This document shows, in pieces, positions 25,483-33,348 of a DNA stretch of 64,000 nucleotides. Made by a program: the position numbers and the translations under genes. Origin of the DNA: Spiribacter halobius (GTDB taxonomy: Bacteria; Pseudomonadota; Gammaproteobacteria; Nitrococcales; Nitrococcaceae); assembly GCF_020883455.1 (NCBI RefSeq), contig NZ_CP086615.1, positions 2,418,001 to 2,482,000 on the forward strand. Direction: 5' to 3'. Within the stretch, counting starts at the first letter, position 1; the number at the start of each line of letters is the position of its first letter. The notes below the pieces were generated by a model. That model had not been told where the DNA came from and searched no databases. It saw only the letters and a program-made list of their open reading frames with translations.

Positions 25483-26757
25483 ATGATCCGCATACAGCCC
25501 ATCTGTGCGCTGTCGCTGGCGGCCGTGCTGGCCGGCGGGGCGGGCAGTGTTGCCGCCCAGACCCTCGACCCGAATATCGAGCGCCTGCAGGAATTCAAGA
25601 CCACCGGTACCGACCTCGAGATCGAGACGGTGACCCAGTCCGAGGAACGGGCCGCCAACATCCGCCGCATCCTCGAGGAAATCAACCTTCCGCCCGGGTT
25701 CGAGATCGACCTCTACGCCATCGTTCCCGATGCCCGGCACATGGCCGTGGGCAACAACGTCGGCGTGGTCTATGTGGGCACCCGGAAGACCCGCGTCTAC
25801 GCCGTCACCGACCGGGACAAGGACCGCGTCGCCGACGAGGTCAAGGTTTTCGCGCCCTCGGTGGAGATGCAGGTGCCGAACGGCGTGTGCTTCTCCCGGG
25901 ACGGCTTCCTCTACGTGGCAGAGCACAACCGCGTGCTGGTGTTCCCTGCGGCCGAGTTCTTCTACGAGAGCCCGGATGTCGCCATCGGCGTCGTGGCCGA
26001 TCAGCTCGTCCCCGAGGAGGAGGAGTCGTTCAACCACGGTGCACGCACCTGCGACATCGGGCCCGACAACAAGCTCTACATCACCCTCGGCCAGCCCTAC
26101 AACGTGCCGCCGAAGGAGAAGCTGGAGCTCTACGACGAGCTCGGCATCGGCGGGATCATCCGCATGAACCGCGACGGCAGCGAGCGCGAGGTGTACGCCC
26201 GCGGCGTGCGCAACTCCGTGGGCCAGGACTTCAACCCGGCCAATGGCGAGCTCTGGTTCACCGACAACCAGGTGGACGGCATGGGCGACAACATCCCCCC
26301 AGGGGAGATCAACCGCGCCACCGGTCCCGGGCAGCACTTCGGCTTCCCGTGGTACGGGGGTGGAGATGTCCGAACCAACGAGTACAAGGATTCGGAACCG
26401 CCGGCGGATGTCGTGTTCCCCGAGGTGGAGACGGTGGCCCACGCCGCGGACCTGGGCATGACCTTCTACACCGGGCGGCAGTTTCCGGAGAAGTACCGTG
26501 GCGGCATCTTCAACGCCCAGCATGGCTCCTGGAACCGCACCGAGCCCATCGGTGCCCGGGTGATGTTCACCAGCGTCAACGAGGACGGCAGCGCCGGCGA
26601 CCACGAGGTCTTCGCCGACGGCTGGCTGGACGAGGAGACGGGTGAGTATCTGGGCCGGCCGGTGGACGTGGTGCAGTTCTTGGATGGCTCCATCCTGGTC
26701 TCCGACGACCTCACCGGTGCCGTCTACCGCATCGCCTATACCGGGGTCGAGGAGTAG
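25483..26757 (+). CDS. Periplasmic PQQ-type sugar dehydrogenase (sorbosone dehydrogenase family)
   Basis: A protein of 424 residues with a signal peptide ending SVAAQ and a six-bladed beta-propeller of the soluble glucose/sorbosone dehydrogenase type. Conserved phrases are MAVGNNVGVVYVGTRKT, ARGVRNSVGQDFNPANGELW, FTDNQVDGMGDNIPP, GQHFGFPWYGGGD and NAQHGSWNRTEPIGARV. Such enzymes oxidise sugars or aldehydes with PQQ and pass electrons to a cytochrome c, here the likely partner encoded just downstream. No pqq biosynthesis genes are in the window. AGGAGAGAG lies before the ATG. Confidence 0.85.
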   Translation: MIRIQPICALSLAAVLAGGAGSVAAQTLDPNIERLQEFKTTGTDLEIETVTQSEERAANIRRILEEINLPPGFEIDLYAIVPDARHMAVGNNVGVVYVGTRKTRVYAVTDRDKDRVADEVKVFAPSVEMQVPNGVCFSRDGFLYVAEHNRVLVFPAAEFFYESPDVAIGVVADQLVPEEEESFNHGARTCDIGPDNKLYITLGQPYNVPPKEKLELYDELGIGGIIRMNRDGSEREVYARGVRNSVGQDFNPANGELWFTDNQVDGMGDNIPPGEINRATGPGQHFGFPWYGGGDVRTNEYKDSEPPADVVFPEVETVAHAADLGMTFYTGRQFPEKYRGGIFNAQHGSWNRTEPIGARVMFTSVNEDGSAGDHEVFADGWLDEETGEYLGRPVDVVQFLDGSILVSDDLTGAVYRIAYTGVEE

Positions 26758-26786
26758 CCGCCCGCCCCGGCGCCGTGTTCCGCCAC

Positions 26787-26811
26787 GCCCCGACGCCGCC
26801 GGCGTCGGGGC
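26787..26811 (+). repeat. Intercistronic hairpin between dehydrogenase and cytochrome genes
   Basis: GCCCCGACGCC pairs perfectly with GGCGTCGGGGC (11 bp, 3 nt loop), followed by CCTTTCC. The short T-run makes it a weak terminator at best. It could set the ratio of the two messages or protect the upstream one. Confidence 0.6.
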
Positions 26812-26830
26812 CCTTTCCGGAGATCGACCG

Positions 26831-27154
26831 ATGCCTTGGATGCCCCGGGCGCTGCTCGCCTGTGCGCTGGTCCTGAGCACGCCGGCCCTCGCCGGCGACA
26901 TCGCGGCCGGGCGCGAGGCGGCACGCCAGTGCATGGCCTGCCACGGCCTGGACGGCCTGGCACGGCAGCCCGACGCCGGCAATCTCGCCGGCCAGACCGA
27001 GATCTACCTGCGCGAGCAGCTCAAGGCCTACCGCAGCGGCAAACGCCGCCATCCGCAGATGAACGTCATCGCCCAGGGCCTGAGCGACGAGCAGATCGAA
27101 GACCTGGCGGCCTGGTACTCCGCCATCGAGATCGAGGTGCGCATGCCGGAGTAG
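26831..27154 (+). CDS. Periplasmic monohaem class I cytochrome c (c4/c553-like)
   Basis: A protein of 107 residues with a signal peptide (RALLACALVLSTPALAG), haem-binding CMACHG near residue 36, and the sixth-ligand Met in HPQMNVIAQGL. Phrases such as AGQTEIYLREQLKAYRSGKR and LSDEQIEDLAAWYSAI are typical of c4/c553 cytochromes. It is the probable electron acceptor of the preceding PQQ-type dehydrogenase, feeding a terminal oxidase. Confidence 0.88.
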   Translation: MPWMPRALLACALVLSTPALAGDIAAGREAARQCMACHGLDGLARQPDAGNLAGQTEIYLREQLKAYRSGKRRHPQMNVIAQGLSDEQIEDLAAWYSAIEIEVRMPE

Positions 27155-27315
27155 CCCGGTGGGGTGGCTTCCGGCGCGCGGGCCGCGGGTCCGGAGCGGC
27201 GCTGCTCGATTGCCTCGGGGTCGCGTCCACTCCCGGGATCGCTTATCGTCGGGCTGACGGTGCCCACCCGGCGCCACCGACCATACCCGCGGTACCCGCG
27301 ACAGGAGAGCGAGCG

Positions 27316-28887
27316 ATGATTCATCGCCCCCATGCCGTGCTGCCCGAGGCCACCGACCTTCGCCGCCGCCGCCTGCTCCAGTCCCTGGGGCTTGCCGGCA
27401 TTGCCGCCGGCAGCGGGGTATGGCCAGGCCTTCTGCGCGCGGGCGAGCATGGCGGGCAGGCGGCCAGGCGTGGCGGCACACTGCGCGTTGCGCTGCCCAT
27501 GGCGGACAGCATCGATCCGCTGCAGATGAGCGCCGGTGGCTCCATCGCCATCGTGCAGCAGGTGGCGGAGTACCTGGTCTGGGCCGAGGACGACCTCACC
27601 CTGCGCCCCGTTCTCGCCACCGACTGGGCGCCCCGTAACGGCGGGCGCACCTGGATCTTCCGCCTGCGCCAGGGCGTGCGTTTCCACGACGGCCGCGAGA
27701 TGACCAGCGCCGACGTGGTGGCGAGCTTCCGGCGCATGGTGATGCCCGACAGCCCTTCCGCGGCAAGCGCGCAGCTCGGCTTCCTGCGCCCTGACGGTGT
27801 GAGCGCGGACGATCGCTACACGGTCCGCTTCGAGCTTGACCGTCCCATCGGTGCGTTCCCTTACTACACCCATATCTATAACGCAGTGATCCTTCCGGAG
27901 GACTATGCCGGCGACTTTGCCGACAGCCCCATTGGCACCGGGCCGTTCCGTCTGGTGGACTACCGGCCCCAGGAAGGCGCGGTGGTGGAGCGCAACCCGG
28001 ACTACTGGGACAGCCCGCGCCCCTACCTGGACCGCGTCGAGCTGTCGCTCTACGACGGCTCACAGCCCCAGGTACTGGCCATGCAGGGTGGGGCCGCGGA
28101 CGTGATGCTCGGCGCCGGCTACATCGACGCCCGACCGCTGTTCGACGACGAGGATATCGAGATCGTCGCCGCGCCCACCGCGCGGCACCGCCAGCTGTGC
28201 ATGCGTGCCGACCAGCCGCCGTTCGAAGACGTCCGCGTGCGACGCGCGGTGGCCCTGGCGGTGCAGCGCCCCGCGCTCATCGACACGCTGCTGGGGGGTT
28301 ATGCCGCCCTCGGCAATGACCATCCGGTGGCGGACGTCTACCCGTTGGCGGTGGACCTGGAGCAGCGCGAGCGCGATCTGGCGGAGGCGCAGCGCCTTCT
28401 GCGCGAGGCCGGCGCGCCCAACGGCTTCCCGGTGGATCTCTACATCGGGCGGGTGGAGGAGCTCCCGCAATACGGGCAGGTGCTGCAGCAGCAGCTGGCG
28501 GAGGTGGGTATCCGCGTCAACCTGCAGATCGAGCCACTCAACGTCTACTACGATCACTGGACCGAAGTCCCCTTCGGCCTGACCGACTGGGTGAGCCGTC
28601 CCACGCCGGATCAGATCCTGTCCGTTGCCTTCCGGGGCGACGCCGAGTGGAACGCCGCGCACTGGCGCAACGACGACTTCGACCGCATCCTCGAGCGGTT
28701 CCAGGCCGAGCCGGATGCCGGCCGGCGCTCCGAGCTCGCCACACGCCTGGCCGGCATCCTCAACGAGGAGGTCCCGGCCATGATCGGGTATTTCAACGAC
28801 GGGCTGCGCCCGGTGACCCGCCAGGTGCGAGACGTAACCGGCAACCTCTCCAACTATCTGGATCTGACCCGGGCCTGGCTGGCCTAG
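27316..28887 (+). CDS. ABC transporter peptide-type substrate-binding protein with Tat-like signal
   Basis: A family 5 solute-binding protein of 523 residues. The N-terminus has a run of four arginines (DLRRRRLLQSLGLAGIAAG), suggesting export by the Tat system. The mature part carries GVRFHDGREMTSADVVASF near residue 130 and TGPFRLVDYRPQEG near 210, classic DppA/OppA-family signatures. The ligand is probably a peptide or related solute but cannot be read. The following genes encode two permeases and a fused ATPase, forming a complete importer. GGAGAGC precedes the ATG. The 160 bp gap upstream shows no other gene. Confidence 0.88.
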   Translation: MIHRPHAVLPEATDLRRRRLLQSLGLAGIAAGSGVWPGLLRAGEHGGQAARRGGTLRVALPMADSIDPLQMSAGGSIAIVQQVAEYLVWAEDDLTLRPVLATDWAPRNGGRTWIFRLRQGVRFHDGREMTSADVVASFRRMVMPDSPSAASAQLGFLRPDGVSADDRYTVRFELDRPIGAFPYYTHIYNAVILPEDYAGDFADSPIGTGPFRLVDYRPQEGAVVERNPDYWDSPRPYLDRVELSLYDGSQPQVLAMQGGAADVMLGAGYIDARPLFDDEDIEIVAAPTARHRQLCMRADQPPFEDVRVRRAVALAVQRPALIDTLLGGYAALGNDHPVADVYPLAVDLEQRERDLAEAQRLLREAGAPNGFPVDLYIGRVEELPQYGQVLQQQLAEVGIRVNLQIEPLNVYYDHWTEVPFGLTDWVSRPTPDQILSVAFRGDAEWNAAHWRNDDFDRILERFQAEPDAGRRSELATRLAGILNEEVPAMIGYFNDGLRPVTRQVRDVTGNLSNYLDLTRAWLA

Positions 28888-28916
28888 CCCGCGGCCGGGC
28901 CTGACCCCGGGGCGTC

Positions 28917-29870
28917 ATGCTGCGCTACACCCTGCGCCGGCTGCTGCTGCTCGGCGTCACCCTGGCGGTGGCCTCGGTGCTGATCTTCCTGATGACCGCG
29001 GTGCTCCCCGGCAATGTCGGGCGCATCGTGCTGGGGCCGTTCGCCAGCGCCGAGGCGGTGGCGGCGCTGAATGCCGAGCTCGGGCTCGACCGGCCAGTGC
29101 TGGTGCGTTACTGGGAGTGGGTGGGCGGTCTGCTGCGGGGTGACTGGGGCCGCTCACTGTCGCTGGATACGGCGGTCCTGCCGCTGGCCCTGGAGCGGCT
29201 CGGGCGCTCGCTGGTGCTCGCCGGCTTCGCGCTGGTGCTGCTCATCCCGGTGGCGCTGGCCGCCGGCGTGCTGGCCGGCCTCCGCCCCGGTGGCGTGTTC
29301 GACCGCTGCGCCTCGGTGATCGGCCTGGTGCTGGGCGCCATTCCGGAGTTCGTGACCGGCGTGCTGCTGATCGTGACCTTTGCCGTGGTCCTCGGCTGGC
29401 TGCCGGTGCAGGCGCTGCCGCCGGACGACGCCGGAGTGATCGAGTGGCTGCAACATCTCCTCATGCCGGCGCTGTCGCTGGTGCTGCTGCTGTTCGCCTA
29501 TCTGTTCCGCATGACCCGCGCGGGCATGATCACCGAGCTCGGCGCCGCCTACACCCGCACCGCCGTGCTCAAGGGCCTGCCCATGGCGGTGGTGATCCGC
29601 CGCCATGTGCTGCGCAACGCCCTGCTGCCGACCATCACCGTAATCGGCGCGCAGCTCGGCTGGCTGGTAGGCGGGCTGGTGGTGGTGGAGAGCCTGTTCC
29701 GCTATCCGGGGATCGGCAGCCTGCTGCAGGCCGCCGCCGCCAACAAGGATATCCCCCTGCTCGCCGGCGCGGCACTCCTGGTGACGCTGGTCTTCGCCAG
29801 TGCCAATCTGCTGGCGGATCTGGTGTATGCGGCCCTCAACCCCCGGGTGCGGCATGCGCTCGGCGATTGA
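28917..29870 (+). CDS. ABC transporter permease, DppB type
   Basis: A protein of 317 residues with six membrane segments. The start MLRYTLRRLLLLGVTLAVAS is typical of DppB/OppB proteins, as is the cytoplasmic EAA loop ITELGAAYTRTAVLKGLP near residue 205. It forms half of the importer channel. The gene lies 29 bp after the binding-protein gene and overlaps the next permease by 17 nt. Confidence 0.9.
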   Translation: MLRYTLRRLLLLGVTLAVASVLIFLMTAVLPGNVGRIVLGPFASAEAVAALNAELGLDRPVLVRYWEWVGGLLRGDWGRSLSLDTAVLPLALERLGRSLVLAGFALVLLIPVALAAGVLAGLRPGGVFDRCASVIGLVLGAIPEFVTGVLLIVTFAVVLGWLPVQALPPDDAGVIEWLQHLLMPALSLVLLLFAYLFRMTRAGMITELGAAYTRTAVLKGLPMAVVIRRHVLRNALLPTITVIGAQLGWLVGGLVVVESLFRYPGIGSLLQAAAANKDIPLLAGAALLVTLVFASANLLADLVYAALNPRVRHALGD

Positions 29871-30672
29871 GGTGCTGCGCGGGGCGCCGGGCTTCGCCGT
29901 CGGCCTTGCCATGGTGCTGATCTGGGTGCTCACCGCCGCGCTCGCCCCGTGGCTGACCCCGCATGCCCCCACGGCCATGGGCGTCGGAGAGGCGACGGCG
30001 GCGCCGTCCGCGGCCCACTGGTTCGGCACCGACGACTACGGGCGCGACGTCCTGAGCCGAGTGCTCCACGGCGGCCGCTATGTGCTCGCCATCGCCCCGG
30101 CGGCCACTCTGCTGGGGCTCGGCCTGGGGACGCTGATCGGGCTCGCGGCGGCGTTCTTCGGCCGCTGGGTGGATGAGGCCGTCATGCGGCTGCTCGACGC
30201 GGTGATGGCGTTTCCCATCGTGGTCCTGGCGCTGCTGGCCCTGACCGCCCTCGGCCCCTCCACGGTCAACGTGGTGCTGGTGATCGGCTTCGTGTTCATG
30301 CCCCTGATCGCGCGCACGGCCCGCGCGGCAGCCCTGGTCGAGGTGCGGCGGGAGTACGTCCAGGCCGCACGCCTGCGGGGCGAGCACGCCCTCTACATCA
30401 TGCTCGTGGAGGTGGCGCCGAACATCCGCGGCCCGCTGCTGGTGGAGGGAACGATCCGGCTCGGCTATGCGGTGTTCACCTCGGCTACCCTCGGCTTTCT
30501 CGGCCTCGGCGTACAGCCGCCGGCCCCGGACTGGGGGCTGATGGTGGCGGCCAACCGCACGCTGCTCACCACCGCGCCGTGGACCGTGCTCTGTCCGGCG
30601 CTCGCCATCGGCTTTGTCGTGGTCGGCTTCTCGCTCATGGCGGACGGCCTGCGGGAGCTCGAGCACCGATGA
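29854..30672 (+). CDS. ABC transporter permease, DppC type
   Basis: A protein of 272 residues with an N-terminal helix and five further segments. It contains HWFGTDDYGRDVLSRVLHGG near residue 55 and the EAA-type loop REYVQAARLRGEHALYIM near 170, both characteristic of DppC/OppC permeases. The start overlaps the DppB-type gene by 17 nt and the stop overlaps the ATPase gene by 4 nt, which implies strict co-translation. Confidence 0.9.
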   Translation: MRSAIEVLRGAPGFAVGLAMVLIWVLTAALAPWLTPHAPTAMGVGEATAAPSAAHWFGTDDYGRDVLSRVLHGGRYVLAIAPAATLLGLGLGTLIGLAAAFFGRWVDEAVMRLLDAVMAFPIVVLALLALTALGPSTVNVVLVIGFVFMPLIARTARAAALVEVRREYVQAARLRGEHALYIMLVEVAPNIRGPLLVEGTIRLGYAVFTSATLGFLGLGVQPPAPDWGLMVAANRTLLTTAPWTVLCPALAIGFVVVGFSLMADGLRELEHR

Positions 30673-32645
30673 GCGCACCGGTCCTGGAGCTGGCGGGGCT
30701 GTCCCTCAGCTACCGTCGGCGAGGGCGCTGGCACGCTGCCGTGCGCGGGCTTAGCCTGCAGGTGGCGCCCGGGGAGGCGGTGGGTCTGGTGGGGGAGTCG
30801 GGCTGCGGCAAGTCGACGGTGGCCATGGCGGCGCTCGGCTACCTGCCCGGCAACGCCCGCATCGATCAGGGCGCGGTGCGCGTCGCCGGCGTGGATCTGG
30901 CCGGTCTGTCGCCGGCCGCCCTGCGTCGCCTGCGGGGCGGCACGGTGGCCGCGGTGTACCAGAGCCCGGGGGCGGCCCTGAACCCGTCGCTCACCGTGGG
31001 CGAGCAGGTGGCGGAGGTGTACCGTCTGCACGGCGGTCTCGACGGCGGCGCCGCCCGCGCGGCGGCCGGCCGCATGCTGGCCCGGGTGCGCATCCCCGAC
31101 CCGGAGCGTCTGCTGGCGGCCTATCCCTACCAGCTTTCCGGCGGCATGCAGCAGCGGGTGGTGATCGCCATGGCGCTGGCGGGCGACCCCCGGCTGCTCA
31201 TCCTGGACGAGCCCACCACGGCGCTGGACGCCACCGTGCAGGGGGAGATCCTGGCCCTGTTCGCGACGCTGCGCGTCGAGCTCCGGGTCGCGCTGCTGTT
31301 CATCAGCCACGACCTTGGCGTCGTGCGCACCGTCTGTGACCGGGTGGGTGTCATGTACGCCGGGGAGCTGGTGGAGGTCGGCTCCGCCCAGGCGCTGTTC
31401 CAGCAGCCTGCGCACCCCTACACGGCGTCCCTCATCGACTGCATCCCCGATTTCCGCCACCGCTGGGAGGATGCGCGGCTGGCTGCGATCCCCGGGCTGC
31501 CACCGGGCCTTGGCGAGCAGCCGCGCGGGTGCGCCTTTGCGCCGCGCTGCCCCGTGGCGCGGTCGGTCTGCGAGGAACGGCCGATACCCCTGGCGGCGGT
31601 GGCGGACGGGCGGATGAGCCGCTGCCTGTTCCCGGAGCAGACCGCGCCGCCCGGTGGCAATCGCCGGCCGGCCACGATCACGCCGCGTGCCCCCGGCGCC
31701 GAGACGCTGGCGGTGGAGGGCCTCGCCGTGGACTACGGGCGCGTCCGCATCCTTGATGGCGTCTCACTGCAGGTGCGGGAGGGCGAGACCCTGGCGCTGG
31801 TAGGGGAGTCCGGCAGCGGCAAGACCACCCTGGCGCGCGCCGTGACCGGGCTGACACCGCCCAGCAACGGTGCGGTACGCCTGCACGGCCGCCGCCTTCC
31901 GGCCCGCTCGGGGCAGCGCGATCAGGCCGCACGGCAGCGCCTGCAGATGGTGTTCCAGTCGCCGGACGGCACGCTCAATCCGAGCCATCGGGTCGGGGCG
32001 ACACTGCGCCGGGCCCTGCGCGTGCTCGGTGGCGTCCGCGGCGCCGAGGCCGGGCGGCGGCTGCAGGCGCTGCTGGACGCCGTGGCGCTGGAACCGGACA
32101 CGCTTCGCCGACGCCCCGAGCAGCTCTCCGGCGGCCAGCGCCAGCGGGTGGCCATCGCCCGGGCATTCACCGGCACGCCGGCGCTGGTGATCCTGGACGA
32201 GCCCACCTCGGCGCTGGATGTTTCGGTGCAGGCGGCGATCCTGGATCTGCTGATCGATCTGCAGCAGCGCGATGGCACCGCCTATCTGTTCATATCCCAC
32301 GACCTGGCCGTGGTGCGCTATCTCGCCGACCGGGTGGCGGTACTGTACCTCGGCCAGGTGGTGGAGGAGGGCGCGGTGGCTGAGGTGTTCCAGGGCCGCT
32401 GCCACCCCTATACCGAGGCACTGCTGGCCGCGGTGCCGGGGAGCCCCCACGGCGCCGGCGCACCGCCGGCGGGCGGGGATAATCCGGGCCCGGCCGCCCG
32501 CCCGCCGGGCTGCCCGTTCCATACCCGCTGCCCGTACGCGATGCCGGCGTGCCAGGACCAGGCGCCACCCCTCCGGGAGCCGGTGCCGGGGCACCGCATC
32601 CGCTGCCATCTGTCCGTGGATGAGCTGCCCGGCGCGAACGCCTAG
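30669..32645 (+). CDS. Fused double ABC ATPase (DppD-DppF in one chain)
   Basis: A protein of 658 residues with two complete ATPase modules. The first has GESGCGKST near residue 42, LSGGMQQR and ILDEPTTALD. The second has GESGSGKTT near 380, LSGGQRQR and ILDEPTSALD. Each module ends with an oligopeptide-type C-terminal cysteine region (CAFAPRCPVARSVC and CPFHTRCPYAMPAC), which binds Fe-S or zinc in relatives. In many bacteria these are two proteins, so the gene is a fusion that fixes a heterodimer. It ends the importer operon; trmO converges 4 bp away. Confidence 0.9.
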   Translation: MSAPVLELAGLSLSYRRRGRWHAAVRGLSLQVAPGEAVGLVGESGCGKSTVAMAALGYLPGNARIDQGAVRVAGVDLAGLSPAALRRLRGGTVAAVYQSPGAALNPSLTVGEQVAEVYRLHGGLDGGAARAAAGRMLARVRIPDPERLLAAYPYQLSGGMQQRVVIAMALAGDPRLLILDEPTTALDATVQGEILALFATLRVELRVALLFISHDLGVVRTVCDRVGVMYAGELVEVGSAQALFQQPAHPYTASLIDCIPDFRHRWEDARLAAIPGLPPGLGEQPRGCAFAPRCPVARSVCEERPIPLAAVADGRMSRCLFPEQTAPPGGNRRPATITPRAPGAETLAVEGLAVDYGRVRILDGVSLQVREGETLALVGESGSGKTTLARAVTGLTPPSNGAVRLHGRRLPARSGQRDQAARQRLQMVFQSPDGTLNPSHRVGATLRRALRVLGGVRGAEAGRRLQALLDAVALEPDTLRRRPEQLSGGQRQRVAIARAFTGTPALVILDEPTSALDVSVQAAILDLLIDLQQRDGTAYLFISHDLAVVRYLADRVAVLYLGQVVEEGAVAEVFQGRCHPYTEALLAAVPGSPHGAGAPPAGGDNPGPAARPPGCPFHTRCPYAMPACQDQAPPLREPVPGHRIRCHLSVDELPGANA

Positions 32646-32649
32646 CCCG

Positions 32650-33348
32650 TCAGCGCGCCATGGGCCGAATCTCGAGCACCTCCACGCCGCCCTCGTCCAC
32701 CATCCAGCGCACCTCGTGGCCGGCCAGCTGCACGCCATGGGGCCGGCCATGCTCGCCGCGCCGGTAGGCCGGCCTCGGGTCCAGGGCCAGGGTCTCCCGC
32801 ACCAGCGCCTCGAAGCCGGCAGGCGCGGCCGCGAGGGCGGGGCGCACGGCCTCGGCGAAGCGCACCGGCAGGCGCTCGGGGACCGCGGCGAAGGCCGCCG
32901 GCGCCTGGGCATCCGGCGGCGCATCGGCGTACGGCAGATAGGGCTTGATGTCGTAGACCGGCGTGCCGTCGAGCAGGTCATGGTCGGCCAGGCGCAGGCC
33001 GCAGGGTGCCGGCGGCAGCAGCAGGCCCTGCAGGCGCACAACGGAGAGCCCGAGACCGTTGGGCCGGAACGGCGAGCGCGAGGCGAATACCCCAAGCCGC
33101 CGGTTGCCGCCGAGGCGCGGTGGCCGCACGGTGGGGCGCCAGCCCCGTGCCGCCACGGCATGAAAGCCGAACAGCAGCCAGACGTGACTGCAGGCCTCGA
33201 GGCCACGCAGCGCCGCGGGCTCATCGTAGGGGGGGCGCAGCTGCAGCACGGCGGTGGCGGCAGGCACCAGGCCGGGCTGACGGGGCGTGCCGAAGCGCTG
33301 CTCGAAGCCGCTGCGGATGACCCCGATCGCTTCCAGGGTTGCGCTCAT
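32650..33348 (-). CDS. trmO: tRNA m6t6A37 methyltransferase
   Basis: A protein of 232 residues. The TsaA/TrmO barrel is visible in the first 150 residues, with IGVIRSGFEQRFGTPRQPGL, CSHVWLLFGFH, ASRSPFRPNGLGLSVVRL (the SAM-binding signature) and VYDIKPYLPYADA. A C-terminal domain with VRETLALDPRPAYRR follows. The enzyme methylates t6A at position 37 of certain threonine tRNAs, using S-adenosylmethionine. The ATG overlaps the stop of the gacS-like gene by 4 nt, an odd pairing of a sensor kinase with a tRNA enzyme. Confidence 0.92.
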   Translation of the reverse strand: MSATLEAIGVIRSGFEQRFGTPRQPGLVPAATAVLQLRPPYDEPAALRGLEACSHVWLLFGFHAVAARGWRPTVRPPRLGGNRRLGVFASRSPFRPNGLGLSVVRLQGLLLPPAPCGLRLADHDLLDGTPVYDIKPYLPYADAPPDAQAPAAFAAVPERLPVRFAEAVRPALAAAPAGFEALVRETLALDPRPAYRRGEHGRPHGVQLAGHEVRWMVDEGGVEVLEIRPMAR

